Shown: positions 8,501-19,080 of the stretch, piece after piece | How positions within the stretch are numbered: the first letter of the stretch is position 1 | Layout: every line of letters starts with the position of its first letter | DNA from: Macquaria australasica | Lineage: Eukaryota > Chordata > Actinopteri > Centrarchiformes > Percichthyidae | NCBI GenBank assembly: GCA_005408345.1 | Contig: SEMN01000567.1 | Span: forward strand, 62,001 to 126,000 | Direction: 5' to 3' | DNA: 64,000 bases | Notes under the pieces: generated by a model | Seen by the model: only the letters and a program-made list of their open reading frames with translations | Told to the model about the DNA's origin: nothing | Databases searched by the model: none | Program-made: the position numbers and the translations under genes

Positions 8501-10555
8501 CATACACCGCCATTCATAATATTTCAGCTTTAATTTTCCCAGCAACGAGCAGAGTTGACACAATCTCTTTAATGGTGCTGCAGTCAATACAGAACTGACT
8601 TCCCTAATAATTTGTTCCTCTCCATGGCTCATTGGTTTCATATTGAGTTTTATAATTCTGTGAGCCATATGGCTACAGCCGAAACTGATTGTTCTGGCCT
8701 CTGCAGAGTAACTATAAGAGACTTTGCGACTATTGTCCCCGCTGTTGTTCCTTTCAAGTACATTTCATTATGTTCTTTCACCTGCTGTATTTAAAAATCA
8801 ATGTATTAATCCTGATGAGCATAATATGTGGTCTATATATAGGTTGTCAGTCATTGTGTATCATATGAATTTAAAGAGAGCCAATTCCAGGCACAGCGTC
8901 ACATGCAGCTATGGTATCCCACTAGTTATTACATGATAAAAAACACACTGCTTATGCATACTAGGAGCGTGTATTTCAATACAGGAGATTTGCAGGAGAC
9001 ATGGCAAACCTGCCAAATCTCAAAACCATCATTGAGGTCTTGTCAGTCCTAACCTCCTGTGCACACTCTGACATCATGCAAACAAACATCTACAATATCA
9101 CATAGCAAATGTTTTCTCTCCTTTTGGACGCTACAGAAATTATTCAGGGTGTTGCGCTATGCTGATAAGAATGTGAGTTGTGCCACTTAAATGTTTTATT
9201 AATAGTGTGCAAAATACAGCCATCCAAAGCTGAGAAAACTGTTTAGTGCCAATTTATGCGGCAGGGAGATATAAGGAACACCCCTTCTTTGGGCTCAATT
9301 GAAATTTAGCACTCAGAAAAATAGTATCCAGACAAAAGGCACTCTTTTAATCCTAGACATCATCAGAATATATCAAGATTCACTTCAGTTTGGAATAAGA
9401 GCATGCAGAGGTGGAAGAGAAGCTTTTGAAGACGTGGGCCAGAGACACACACTCTGCACTGCGCTTAGGAGGCTTTCAGTATGTTCCTTGATCTCGCAGC
9501 TTACATAATATAATTAAGCAGTTTAAGCTGGCTTTATTGACGCAAGCACTGAACGCAGCAGTGTCATGGGGGGGAAAATCCCATCAGAGCCCGCACCCCC
9601 CCACCCAATCGCTCATGACCCACCACACTTCCCTGTTTGCCTCCTCAGCATATGTGGATTGATAACAAGAAAAAACAAATTGTTCCTGCATCGCTGGATG
9701 AATCGGTTTATTCCACAGCTCTCTGCTCTCATTGGCCTACCAGCCTCGCATCTCACCAGCTGCTACAGAGGAACTGCGAGGAGGTTGCCTCTCAGATATC
9801 ATTCACGGGGAAAACGGGACAGCAGTTAAAGCGGAGTGAATACACAGACTGCGGGATCCATTCCGTTTCATTATTGTGCCATTTGAATTATTTAACACAA
9901 ATGCAGAATTGCTGGTGGTAGTGGGTGGAGGCAGAGTATCAGGGATAAGTAAAGGGAGATGAGGAAAAAATATAACTGTGCAAATGAAACCCTGAGTGCT
10001 GAATTTTAAAAATGAAATGCATTATTCATGACTAATCACTTCTGGCAGTGATTGCGTGAACACAAATTGCAAGTGGTGTGGATTTGACAAATGCGGGACA
10101 AACACAACACATTTAAGATGTAAATACTTCTATTAAGCAACCAACATACACAAGATAAAGTTGAAATAATCAGAGGTGCTGTAGCTTGACTTTTGATTTA
10201 CAGACACTCAGTGGGAGGCTGTCACATCTCCAGGAGAATACAGGCTCCTTATCTCTGCAGTGAAGACTGACAAACTTTGCAGAAGACAGAGTCTTAAAAT
10301 TTCTGTTTATTTCCAGGAAAAAAAGACTATCATTATCCAAGCGTGCTGTTGCAACCCTGTCTCATATGAAATGTGTTTATATAATAGTAATTTGTTTTCC
10401 AAATACATTTTGGAGGAAACACAACTGCTGACAGGTTTACGTTTACTGGCAACGTTTTTTCCAGTCCAAGTGTATGAAGTCAGGGGGGCTGGTTGGGCAT
10501 GAGAAGCATAGAACTTTGACACAGGAGTTTCACATCCTCAGCCACCTGCTGCTAG
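5567..10555. other. Non-coding region with no recognised gene
   Basis: No convincing exon was found on either strand. A (CA)n run lies at 6089-6108. Short open frames here (all under 95 codons) show neither domains nor plausible splice context. Some AT-rich blocks with homeobox-core TAAT motifs (for example 6900-7100) could be regulatory, but nothing in them is decisive. Confidence 0.5.
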
Positions 10556-10856
10556 GTTAATGGTGTGTTTTTCGAGCGGCGCGATTACATACAAAGTCAA
10601 TGCAAAGACACGAATAGACACTGGGCAACTCAAATTAGGCGAATGAGCGTGACGCTGTGTCGCGAAAGCCTTTCAGCATTGAGATTCTCTTCCTGATGTC
10701 ACTGACATCCTGACATTGAATCAGAAATGGAGGAGAAAAAAGCCATCTGTGGGCACCCAGGGCTCTATGATACTACTTCATATTTATTCAGTGACCAGAC
10801 AAAAAAAGAGATTTCTTGGAGGAAAGTAAGCAAGGAAGTTGGACTACCTGGTAAGT
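10556..10856 (+). mobile_element. PIF/Harbinger-type transposon fragment with MADF-protein first exon
   Basis: A CG-containing leader (10571-10670: GCGGCGCGATTACATAC, then CAAAGTCAATGCAAAGACAC and a GTCGCGAAAGC block) precedes a short coding exon for a MADF-like protein. Vertebrate Harbinger transposons carry such a MADF/Myb-like gene beside the transposase, with similar leaders. No second exon or transposase follows, so this is a truncated copy. Both boundaries are estimates. Confidence 0.45.
10727..10850 (+). pseudogene. MADF (Myb/SANT-like) domain, first exon only
   Basis: From ATG 10727, 41 codons run in frame to a strong splice donor, CTG|GTAAGT (10848-10856), in phase 1. The peptide contains GHPGLYDTTSYLFSDQ followed by KKEISWRKVSKEVGLP. 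The pattern 'P.LYD....Y.D...K...W..V..E.G' is the signature of the first half of a MADF domain, a helix-turn-helix DNA-binding fold. In Harbinger transposons a MADF/Myb-like partner binds DNA and helps bring in the transposase. The expected second exon (a 'C..RW..LRD.Y' helix) is not found in the following kilobase. The fragment is therefore dead or the rest has been deleted. Frame, motif and donor together make chance unlikely. Confidence 0.6.
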
Positions 10857-10998
10857 TCTGAAAATATGTGTCTGTTACTTGATTCCAGCTATCCGTTGTA
10901 CTTTACTATGAACCAAGTCCTAGCCCTGATCAATCTGAACTCAGAAAACAAGCATTTTAAAAGTTGTTTGCTTGTCGTCTTGTGGACAGACCTGACAA

Positions 10999-11515
10999 TG
11001 TCACGCCTTGTCAAGTCTCTTGTTTATTTCCGGTTTTATTTTGAAAGGACTATTCACTGCTCACTAGATTATGATTTACTTCCTGTCATTGTTCTTTTCC
11101 CGCCAGTTTTGATTAGGTTCACCTGTGTTCCATTACTCACCTGTTCCTCATCAGTCTGCCTGTTTATATAGCCCAGTCATTCCTCTGTCTAGTTGCCAGA
11201 TTGTCTCTGTACCCATCAGTCAAGCTTTCTTGTGTTATCTTCATGCCTAGAGATTTATTGTTTTTGAACCTTGCCTGTTTTTGGACTATTGCCTCTGCCT
11301 GCCCCATGTCGGATTGGAATCCCTGCTTTAATGGTTTGGAACTTTGCTCGTATTTTTTACCTGTTTTTGCCTGCTCCCAAACTGTACCGTTGCCTCAATC
11401 TCTGGTTGTATCCGTTCTACCATTGTTGGCCAGTAAAAGCCTTTTTTTGGAACTCTACCATTGTGTGGTGTGATCCTTGCACTTGGGTCTCGGTCTGGGG
11501 CTTTATAGACGAAGC
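10999..11515 (+). mobile_element. LTR-like block, possible solo LTR of a retrotransposon
   Basis: The block begins TGTCACGCCTTG (10999) and has the pyrimidine-rich, oligo-Gly-free composition common in fish LTRs. It contains a TATA-like TATATAG at 11165-11171 about one third of the way in, then a long CTG/TTG-rich stretch. An AGTAAAAG near 11430 could serve as a weak poly(A) signal. No matching second LTR, primer-binding site or target duplication was found, and the right edge does not end in a clear CA. A processed repeat of another class is possible. Confidence 0.3.
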
Positions 11516-11910
11516 ATAAATTCAGACTTTCTACAAATTGGCATCATGATGTAGTTATTTCAGCATCCTTTTGATCCATTTATTGCAATTAAATCACAGC
11601 AAAATCTATTTTGGGTTCATACTGCTGTAGTAGTAGTAAAGAAGTCAAATATTTTCATGATGTGTTTTCATTCACAAATGATACTGAGGTCAAACTTGAG
11701 CAAGTAACATAAGGCAAAAATAAGCTTTGTGTTTGTTGTGAACACATAAGGGTACAAAAAGACTTTGGCTAATGTTAAGGAAAGATTATGGTTTGGGCTA
11801 AAGTCTTGGTTCAAGTCAGAGTTGACTTTGGACCACAGTCTTAACCTAATCTTGACAAAGTGCTTTAAGTTTCCTAAATATAACCATTAAAACATTAATT
11901 CATGCTTTAC

Positions 11911-11975
11911 TTAAAGCTGCACTAATCAATATTTCTATATTAACAACAGATCAAATGACTGTGCAATCTAGATTT
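11911..11975 (+). mobile_element. MITE fragment, TTAAAGCTGCACTAAT family (left end)
   Basis: TTAAAGCTGCACTAATCAAT followed by a TATTAACAACAGATCAAATGACTG-like block matches the left ends seen at 17552, 29232 and 31539. No right terminus is visible. Confidence 0.6.
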
Positions 11976-14223
11976 CTTGATGGTATACATCTCTATGACT
12001 CCATCCAGTATCCCAAACATTGCATCACAAATCTCCAAACATCCTTGTGACACTGATGGATTTATAAGATTTGTTCTGAGAGCTGAAAGCTTCAAGATTA
12101 GACCTCAACTTGGAGCACCCAGGGTACTGAAATTAAATCCCTATCTCTGGCTAATGTCAGTAATGAGAGAAATGTGTGGCAGAATTGGAGGGGTGGATGA
12201 ACCCTGAAGGGGTAGGTGAACCTATTTCAGTCTGGAGGAATTAGCTGTGAAGATGCAGCGCTGGTGAATGTGTGAACACCCACGTCACATGTCAGGGAAA
12301 ATGAAATGTGCTCTCTTGCAACTGTGTAACTGAAGAAATAGGCAAAAAGTCAAATGAGGAGGGACATACCTACAATATATGATTTTAAAAGGCTCTAATT
12401 GTGACTGCTGCATAGGTTTCATTAGTAACAGTTTCTGTTTTTGAGTAAGGTAAAAAGCAGAGCTTAGGAGGCACAATCATAAAATTCAAGGGTTTTCAAA
12501 CCTTCTTCTCCTGTGCAAAGATTGATAGATTACCTAGTGTGTTTGCCATGTAATGCTCTCACTAAAAACCCATTTTACATTCATAAAAAGGTGCTTATCT
12601 TGAAATGTCATTTAAACACAGAGGAGTCAAAATCATTTAGCCAATTCATCAGAGAGGAAATTACACAGTTGTAATGGAACAATCTGTGACCAGACTGACA
12701 AGGACATGGAGGCAACCTGCGATACTTTCTTGATAAATCTCAGTTTTTAATACAATCTTATGTGCTTCACCCTTGTTTCAACATGCCACTTCCACATATG
12801 CCTGTGGTGCGCAGAGGAACAGGCGTTTACATAAGGATATTAAATTGCATTAATCATTCAGGTAGCAGAAATGTTTGCTTTGATTTATAGCGAGTTTTTA
12901 AGTTAAAGATGGTGGGGATTGTTCCATCAGCAAACAATTCAATCACTCAGTGGTGTTTTCTTGTAGAGGGCACAGGGAGAAGGGGGGGGTGCATGAAGTA
13001 GTGGGGGTTGAATAATTAACGAAGCCTTGGGGGAGGGCTTTGCATACTGTTCAACATCGCGGTGGGGGCCAAGAGAAACGACCACCTCATTCCTCATTCA
13101 TGGAAATGGCCGTCTTCCTCCCCAGTCATATGGCCCCCAGTCTAAAAATACTCCAGAGGTCATCTGCCAGGCTTATTACGATCAATATTTCCTTGCTGTC
13201 TCCCCCCAATCCAGCTGCTCCCAGGTGGGATGTGCTAAGAAAAGCTACGCAGCACCAAGGGGGTCCAGTAACTGTACGATTGAAGCGCATGAGGGTCAGA
13301 TCTGAACAGGTCAAAGGGTTAGCCATATTGCAGCCGGGGTTAGACCAATATGTCGGTTTGTTGAAGTGTGACAGGCCGGTGTGGAATAGCGATTAACAGA
13401 GTATCATCCAGTCAATGCTGTCTGCACTGATATGACAGAAGTGAGGATTTGATTTCACTTGACAGTGTCAGGGGAGTCGCTCTGTCAAGTCTTGCTTTCA
13501 GCAGCTGCTAACCTACCTACATGTATTTAATTAGAAAGAGTTTTAGTGTCATATGATGATCTAAATGTGGGTGCAGAGGCTTTTCCAGCATTACAGAGGT
13601 CAAGCTTAAGGATACTAAATGGATGTAAAAATCTGATTTTAAAGTACTCGCATTGTGAACGTACAAACGGCCAGTTCCTTCATGGAAACAACACAGTACT
13701 GAAACTGAATTGAACAGTAGCAGATCACTGAAATTAAACCTAAATCCACAGGCAAGTGCAGTTTTTGAGAGGTTTTCAGAGTGGGCGTGCTCCGGTCCTG
13801 CAGGACTTAATTTATGTGCAAGTGGCAGTGTTGGTAATTGGCATGTTTGCAATGGAAACCATACAGAGATAATTGTCCTGGCTTATGTTTCTCAACGTGA
13901 TGCTGCATGTCGTGCACCGCTCTGTGCCTACACGCATTTGCGATGCACTGAGCGTCAGAAGAGAGTAATTGTTGGAGTTCAGGGTCACTCAGGAAGCAGC
14001 AGGGAGGCCGGTGCGGCTAGCGGGAAGTCTAATGCATTCAGTGGTTTACACATACTGCCCAGATGGCTTGACTAAAAAATTCCACTGATTGCCCAGTCCA
14101 AATGAGGGAAATGTTGCTGATGTGGTGCAGATACAATAACTTCCTCGGTTCATTTCCAGGTCTATAAAAGAAATAGCACCTGATGAGGGAATCAGTGTCA
14201 TGTATTACTGTCATCATGCACTG
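11976..14223. other. Non-coding region with no recognised gene
   Basis: Frames at 13027-13396 and 13517-14075 are open by chance in slightly GC-richer sequence and carry no recognisable domain. No repeat was recognised. Confidence 0.45.
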
Positions 14224-14310
14224 TAAGGTGGCTCAGAGGTTAGCTCTGTGGCCTCACAGCGGTGCGATTCAGTCCTCTCTGTGTGCAGTTTGCTTGTTCT
14301 CGTGCTCTCC
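14224..14310 (+). mobile_element. tRNA-SINE-like fragment
   Basis: AAGGTGGCTCAGAGGTTAGC (14224-14243) resembles a tRNA-type A box, GTGGCCTCACAGC follows, and GGTGCGATTCAGTCC (14261-14275) stands where a B box (GGTTCGANTCC) would be. A CTGTGTGCAGTTTGCTTGTTC segment follows. This order is that of a common fish tRNA-derived SINE. The B box is degenerate and the 3' tail is lost. Confidence 0.5.
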
Positions 14311-17300
14311 TGTTCCTCACCACATGCAGCCATTTTGAGTCAAATTTTCTTTTCCTTCAACAAACCTGCAGGGTATATTGACTGTTCTATCATGTATACT
14401 GCCATCTAATGGCACCCAACGGACTCTGTAATCAGTGATCCAACTGAGATAAGTAATGGTCCAGTGTAACACACTCCCTCCATCTTGCATGTGCTGTATA
14501 TATTAACTTTAGACAAGAAAATGACGTTACTGAAGAAAGTTGTGGAATAACGTTCTTAATGCAGGCTTTCTGTTATATATTTGTAGTCTACGAGCTCAAT
14601 CTGAGATGAGATATGATGTCATCAGTTATTTTTACAGACTTGACAGCTGTGTAGTACTCCTCGTGATGAAGAAATTAGCTTCATGTGTAAAATCGGTGCT
14701 CCTTTAAGTCTGTCACTCACACCAATAAGTGGCAGTAAAGAGTTAAATTCAGTACTTGAATCTCAAATAGGGTCAGAAGCAGTGTTGACTCCAAATGGTC
14801 ACCAAAGAGCCGTTACTAGATTGTGTTTTTTGTTGTTGGGTTTTTTTTTCACATGTGGGCTAGCCACTGTTTCACTAGCTTCTGTAGCTTAATGCAATCC
14901 CTAGTTTTCATTCTGTCTGAATAAGTCTCTGAAACTGTTCCTTAGGTTTTAACATACATAAGATAAATGAGTCTTAGAATGTGGATATGAATTTACTACA
15001 GCACTTGCTAATAAAATAATAAAACAGAACTTGAAGCATTCCTGATTATAATAAAGTTAAAACTACAGCTTCCATGATTGTAACTATTTCTTCCTTATGC
15101 ATGATATCCACCTACTCCAGCTTTTTAGCTGCTTTCTCTGCTGTTGATGCTGTTAGGGTCTCCCTGTCCATTCTCATAGGTGTCTGTCAAGCTGGTGGGA
15201 TTGTGGGAAATGGAGTTAGTTAAAGGCAGCTAAAAATTGAAATAATTTTTCTAATTAGTTTAGTTTTCTGTCCCTGTCTGGACAAATGGAGGGAACTGCA
15301 TGACATACTGTTGAGCAGATTTATGTTTTAGGGCTGGACTTTTTTTTTAATTTTCATAATTAAAAATCTCAGTGTGGTTTGGAATAAGGGTTTCTTACAT
15401 CTGGGACAGAATCCGTTTCAGTTTCACTTTGGCTCTCTATAATGTTCTCCAGTTCCTTGTGTGATCTGCACTAAAAGCTTATAATATGCCTAGATTTTCT
15501 TTTTATTTTCTATTTTATTTATATATTTTATATCTGTAGTACATTTAATCCTAGTGTTGTGTACCAAGGTACATTTTCAATTATGTTGTGGAAAACGTTC
15601 ATCATTATAGCTTTTGTTCTTATCCTTGAACGATCATGCAGCGCTCCCCTGAGAAAGATCATGCGAAAAGAGAGGAAAAAAAACACCTTCATTTCCACAT
15701 CCAGGCAAAATGTGTCGATCTGACCAGAGCAGTTACCTTATACTTGGATTTCTTGTGAGAGTCAACAAAGTGGCTCACTGGGTCCTTCCTCTACACCGTT
15801 GTGAGTACAAGTGATTCCATTTAGGCCGTTTCCCTGGAGAGGCCACACAAACTCTAATGCTCTGCTGAGCATCTGCTGTAAGTGAAATGTTTGCCCTGTG
15901 ACAGACAATCCTCTGCAGAGTCTCAACTCCACAGCAGCACCTTATGCTGGGTGCTTTGCTGCCAAGTCCCTCCAAAACCCACTGCTTTTACTTATTTACT
16001 CATGGAACATGTTGACAAGTCGAATTACTCTTTATTATATTGCTCTTAATTTCAGTTCATGTACCGCTGTATAATTCAAATTATTTCTCAGGCACAGACA
16101 CGTTCAGTGGGAGAAGTATTATGAGTGTAAGTCCCACCCCAAAGTACATATTTGATCTGGTCCAAGCTGTCCCTCCGGTTGTGAGGTGTTACACACAATT
16201 AGCTGACGTGATCGACTTGTCAGTGCTCGATGTTCCATGAGGATGATAGCTGTCAGTTAGCGTAACTGCCCATAGTGGTGATCATAAAAAGAGGAAGGTT
16301 GTGAGAGGTCCCAGCGTGATGTAAATATTTGATGGAGATTTTAATAAAAGGCTTAACAAGCTGAATTATTAAGGGGACAAGTCTCGAGCGAACTGCACCC
16401 AGAGCTAAACGGGTGTATGTTTAATTATTCAGCCGCCCGCATTTAGCTCCAAAAAAACCTCATCAAGCTAACAAGTTGGACGACCTCCTGACTCCTTCCC
16501 AGAACCCTTCATCGAGAAGTGAAATATGTCTGTTCGCTGTCAGATATTGATTCAAGATAAACTATGACAGATTGATCCATGAGCATGTGTTTTTTTTTTT
16601 TCTTTTGCTGGAAAGGAGCACAGGGGCAAAAGGCTAAATCTGTCATATCATTTTCCACAATCATCACAGTCTATGAAGGGGATATTGCAGTAACAGCATG
16701 GGAACACAAACCCTTGAAGTTCATTTTGAGATAGACACTTGGCTTTACAAGAGGCGTTGATCCTTGACCTTTGACCTTTCATATGATTACCTTTATTGAC
16801 TCCTGCCAGCGACCAGTCAGAATTAAATCAGGAGCCTACAACAGCCTTCAAGTGTCTGAGGAAGTGAGATGTAGAAGTAAGCTAGCAAGTTACACAGTAC
16901 AGTACATACATTTAACAGAGACATGAAGTGAAGGGGCAATGCCAGTGCAAAATATGATTCTCTCACACCACTTAATTGACATCTAGGACCCCTTGGAAAC
17001 TTCAAAATAAAAATTTGGGGAACATCTCAAAAATTAAACTAGTTTTTCTATTCACATTTAGTCATAAGTTAATTTTAACTTTAATTTTGGCTAATCATGA
17101 TGTAGGTCCAGTTAGTTTAAGAAGTATTTTGCACACTGGATATTACTAGTAAAATGCTTTGCAATTTTCTTTCTTTAATGCTTGAAACCATTTAGTATTG
17201 GTGTTAGTAGCTGAAATGGTAACAATTGCTTACTTGAAGCAACATCTTCCATCACTGAGTAGCGGAAAATATGTCTGACAGAAGGTCTTGAAACTCAAGT

Positions 17301-17551
17301 TGTTGTGGTGTTTTTCTTCCAAATACTCAGAGCAAGGGTCTGAAAGTGAAAAAACATCTTAATAGAAGCCTTAACAAGGAGGCTAGAAGGGCCAGCAGCT
17401 CTCCAGGTAATGGTGGAGTCGCTGGTAATGATCAACAGCCCTATCAACTCCCCACAGATGTATGAGTCATTCTGCATTGTCAGCCAGTAAAAAACCTGCA
17501 CCTTTACTCCAGTAGAGCTGCTCAGTGCCCATTCTGGTTACACTGGGTATC
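14311..17551. other. Non-coding region with no recognised gene
   Basis: No exon or well-formed repeat was recognised. The stretch 16370-16460 is less AT-rich than its surroundings and carries two TTAATTATTCAG-type homeodomain-core motifs, so it could be a conserved non-coding element. Conservation cannot be judged from one genome. Confidence 0.45.
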
Positions 17552-18122
17552 TTAAAGTTGCACTAATTAATATTTTTATATTGACAATGGGTCAAATGAT
17601 TTGGTGTAATGTGAAAAGTGTCTCTCATAGTGAAGAACCCACAGAGAATTATCAACCGACTCTGCAGTCAGCTAAATGGAGCGTTTACAGTCCATAACTC
17701 TATGTTTCGGTTCAGGCTCAACACTCTCATCAACCTACATTCAAGAAATAGTATGCAGCTGTTTTCAGTAAAAAAGCTCTGATATGATAAACCCACTGTA
17801 AGCTACCTCCCAGCACCAAACGACAGACAGGCACAGTTAGCAACTAGCTGATAACACATTTAGCAGATACAACTCCAGATATTTTTCTTAGGAATTGATG
17901 GAGACCAAAACAGAGCTAAAAAGAGAGTACATATTGGACTTATATTTGTCAGGTCTCCAGAACCAAGACTCCAAATGAATGCTAATGTTGTTCTGTTCCA
18001 GCTGGATGTGTAAATAGGCAACTGTTTGCTAACACGTTAGCCATATAAACGTTACAAGGCCATAACATGTTTTAGCTTGTTGTGGAATTTTGCCCCAAGT
18101 GCCAAAAAAACTGTGGCTTTAA
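17552..18122 (+). mobile_element. MITE, TTAAAGCTGCACTAAT family (near full length)
   Basis: The left end TTAAAGTTGCACTAATTAAT matches the family terminus. The right end is the degenerate CAAAAAAACTGTGGCTTTAA, which abuts the next copy and shares its last bases. The interior has no coding capacity. Confidence 0.6.
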
Positions 18123-19080
18123 AGCAGCTATAATTAATCATTTTCAAGATAACAATGTGAAAACAATGTGACAATAGCTGCAGTTACATGGACAATATTT
18201 CTTCAACCCGAATTAAATCATTCTGATTAGAGATTCAGCCAGAGAGATTAGAACTGTTTACATGGATGCTAAATAAAGGGATCCAATAAGATGTGCGTTT
18301 ACATGCCCAAAGTTTTAGCATCTAATCTTCAGGAACTATAACAGAAGAAGAAGGAGTTTTGTTATTGTTGGTGTTGTTCATCTTTTCAAACACTTGTTTG
18401 AACAACTTGTTGTTTCGAGCCTTTCAACCATCAAGGCGTTCAACAATCCTTAAATCTTTTAAGGTCTCCAACAAAAAAAGTTGTATCAGCCACAGACCAG
18501 TTTAGTTTTGCTTCCACCACCTAATTTTCCACCACATGCGCAGAAAGAACATATTTATTCCAACCAGAGAGAAACAATCGGAAATAAAGTTTACATGGTT
18601 ACTAGGTGCTAATATTTTCCGATTGAACGGATTATCAAAGGTTTACACCACCCCTCTCAACCTGATTGAAAATTCCTTCCGATCGGCCCGGATCAGGTCA
18701 GTCTCTTCCAATTGAGGTGGTTACATAAGACATTTTTATTCTGATTGGGCGATTATTTCAATTATCAATCGGCAGACAGACACAGTTAGTGACTAGCTGG
18801 TGAACATAGTGGAGCATTTAGCAGCTAAGGAGCCAGATATTTTCCTCAGGAGTTTGTACAGAGCTCAATAAGTGTGAATATTGGACTTGCCTTAGCCAGG
18901 TGGACAGACACACAACTCCAAATGAATGTTGCTCTGTAACTGCTAGATGTGTAAATAAGCAACTATTTGCTAACAAGTTCCCCATGTCAACTTAAAAGGT
19001 GATGATACAGTATGTCAATGTTCACAACTTGTTTCCACTGCCCTCAAGTCGCCAAACAAATCAGTTATTGCAGGTTTAAA
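18118..19080 (+). mobile_element. Related MITE split by a nested repeat
   Basis: This second copy starts TTTAAAGCAGCTATAATTAA at 18118 and ends near CAGTTATTGCAGGTTTAAA at 19080. Its interior is homologous to the previous copy (compare CAGACACAGTTAGTGACTAG at 18777 with CAGGCACAGTTAGCAACTAG at 17828, and CTCCAAATGAATG in both). About 600 bp of unrelated sequence (roughly 18175-18770) interrupts it. Confidence 0.55.
18175..18770. mobile_element. Nested repeat with TTACATG-type ends
   Basis: The insert begins GCAGTTACATGGACAATATT and ends near GGTTACATAAGACATTTTTATTCTGATTGGGCG. Both ends carry a TTACAT motif followed by an ATTCTGATT block. Inside are repeated GTTTACATG and GATTGAAC/GATTGAAA units. 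These features suggest a second MITE family inserted into the older one. Confidence 0.45.

Noticed and set aside
14224..14310. Functional tRNA gene
   Set aside because: A/B-box-like words are present, but the B box is degenerate and no cloverleaf closes. It is a SINE-type fragment.
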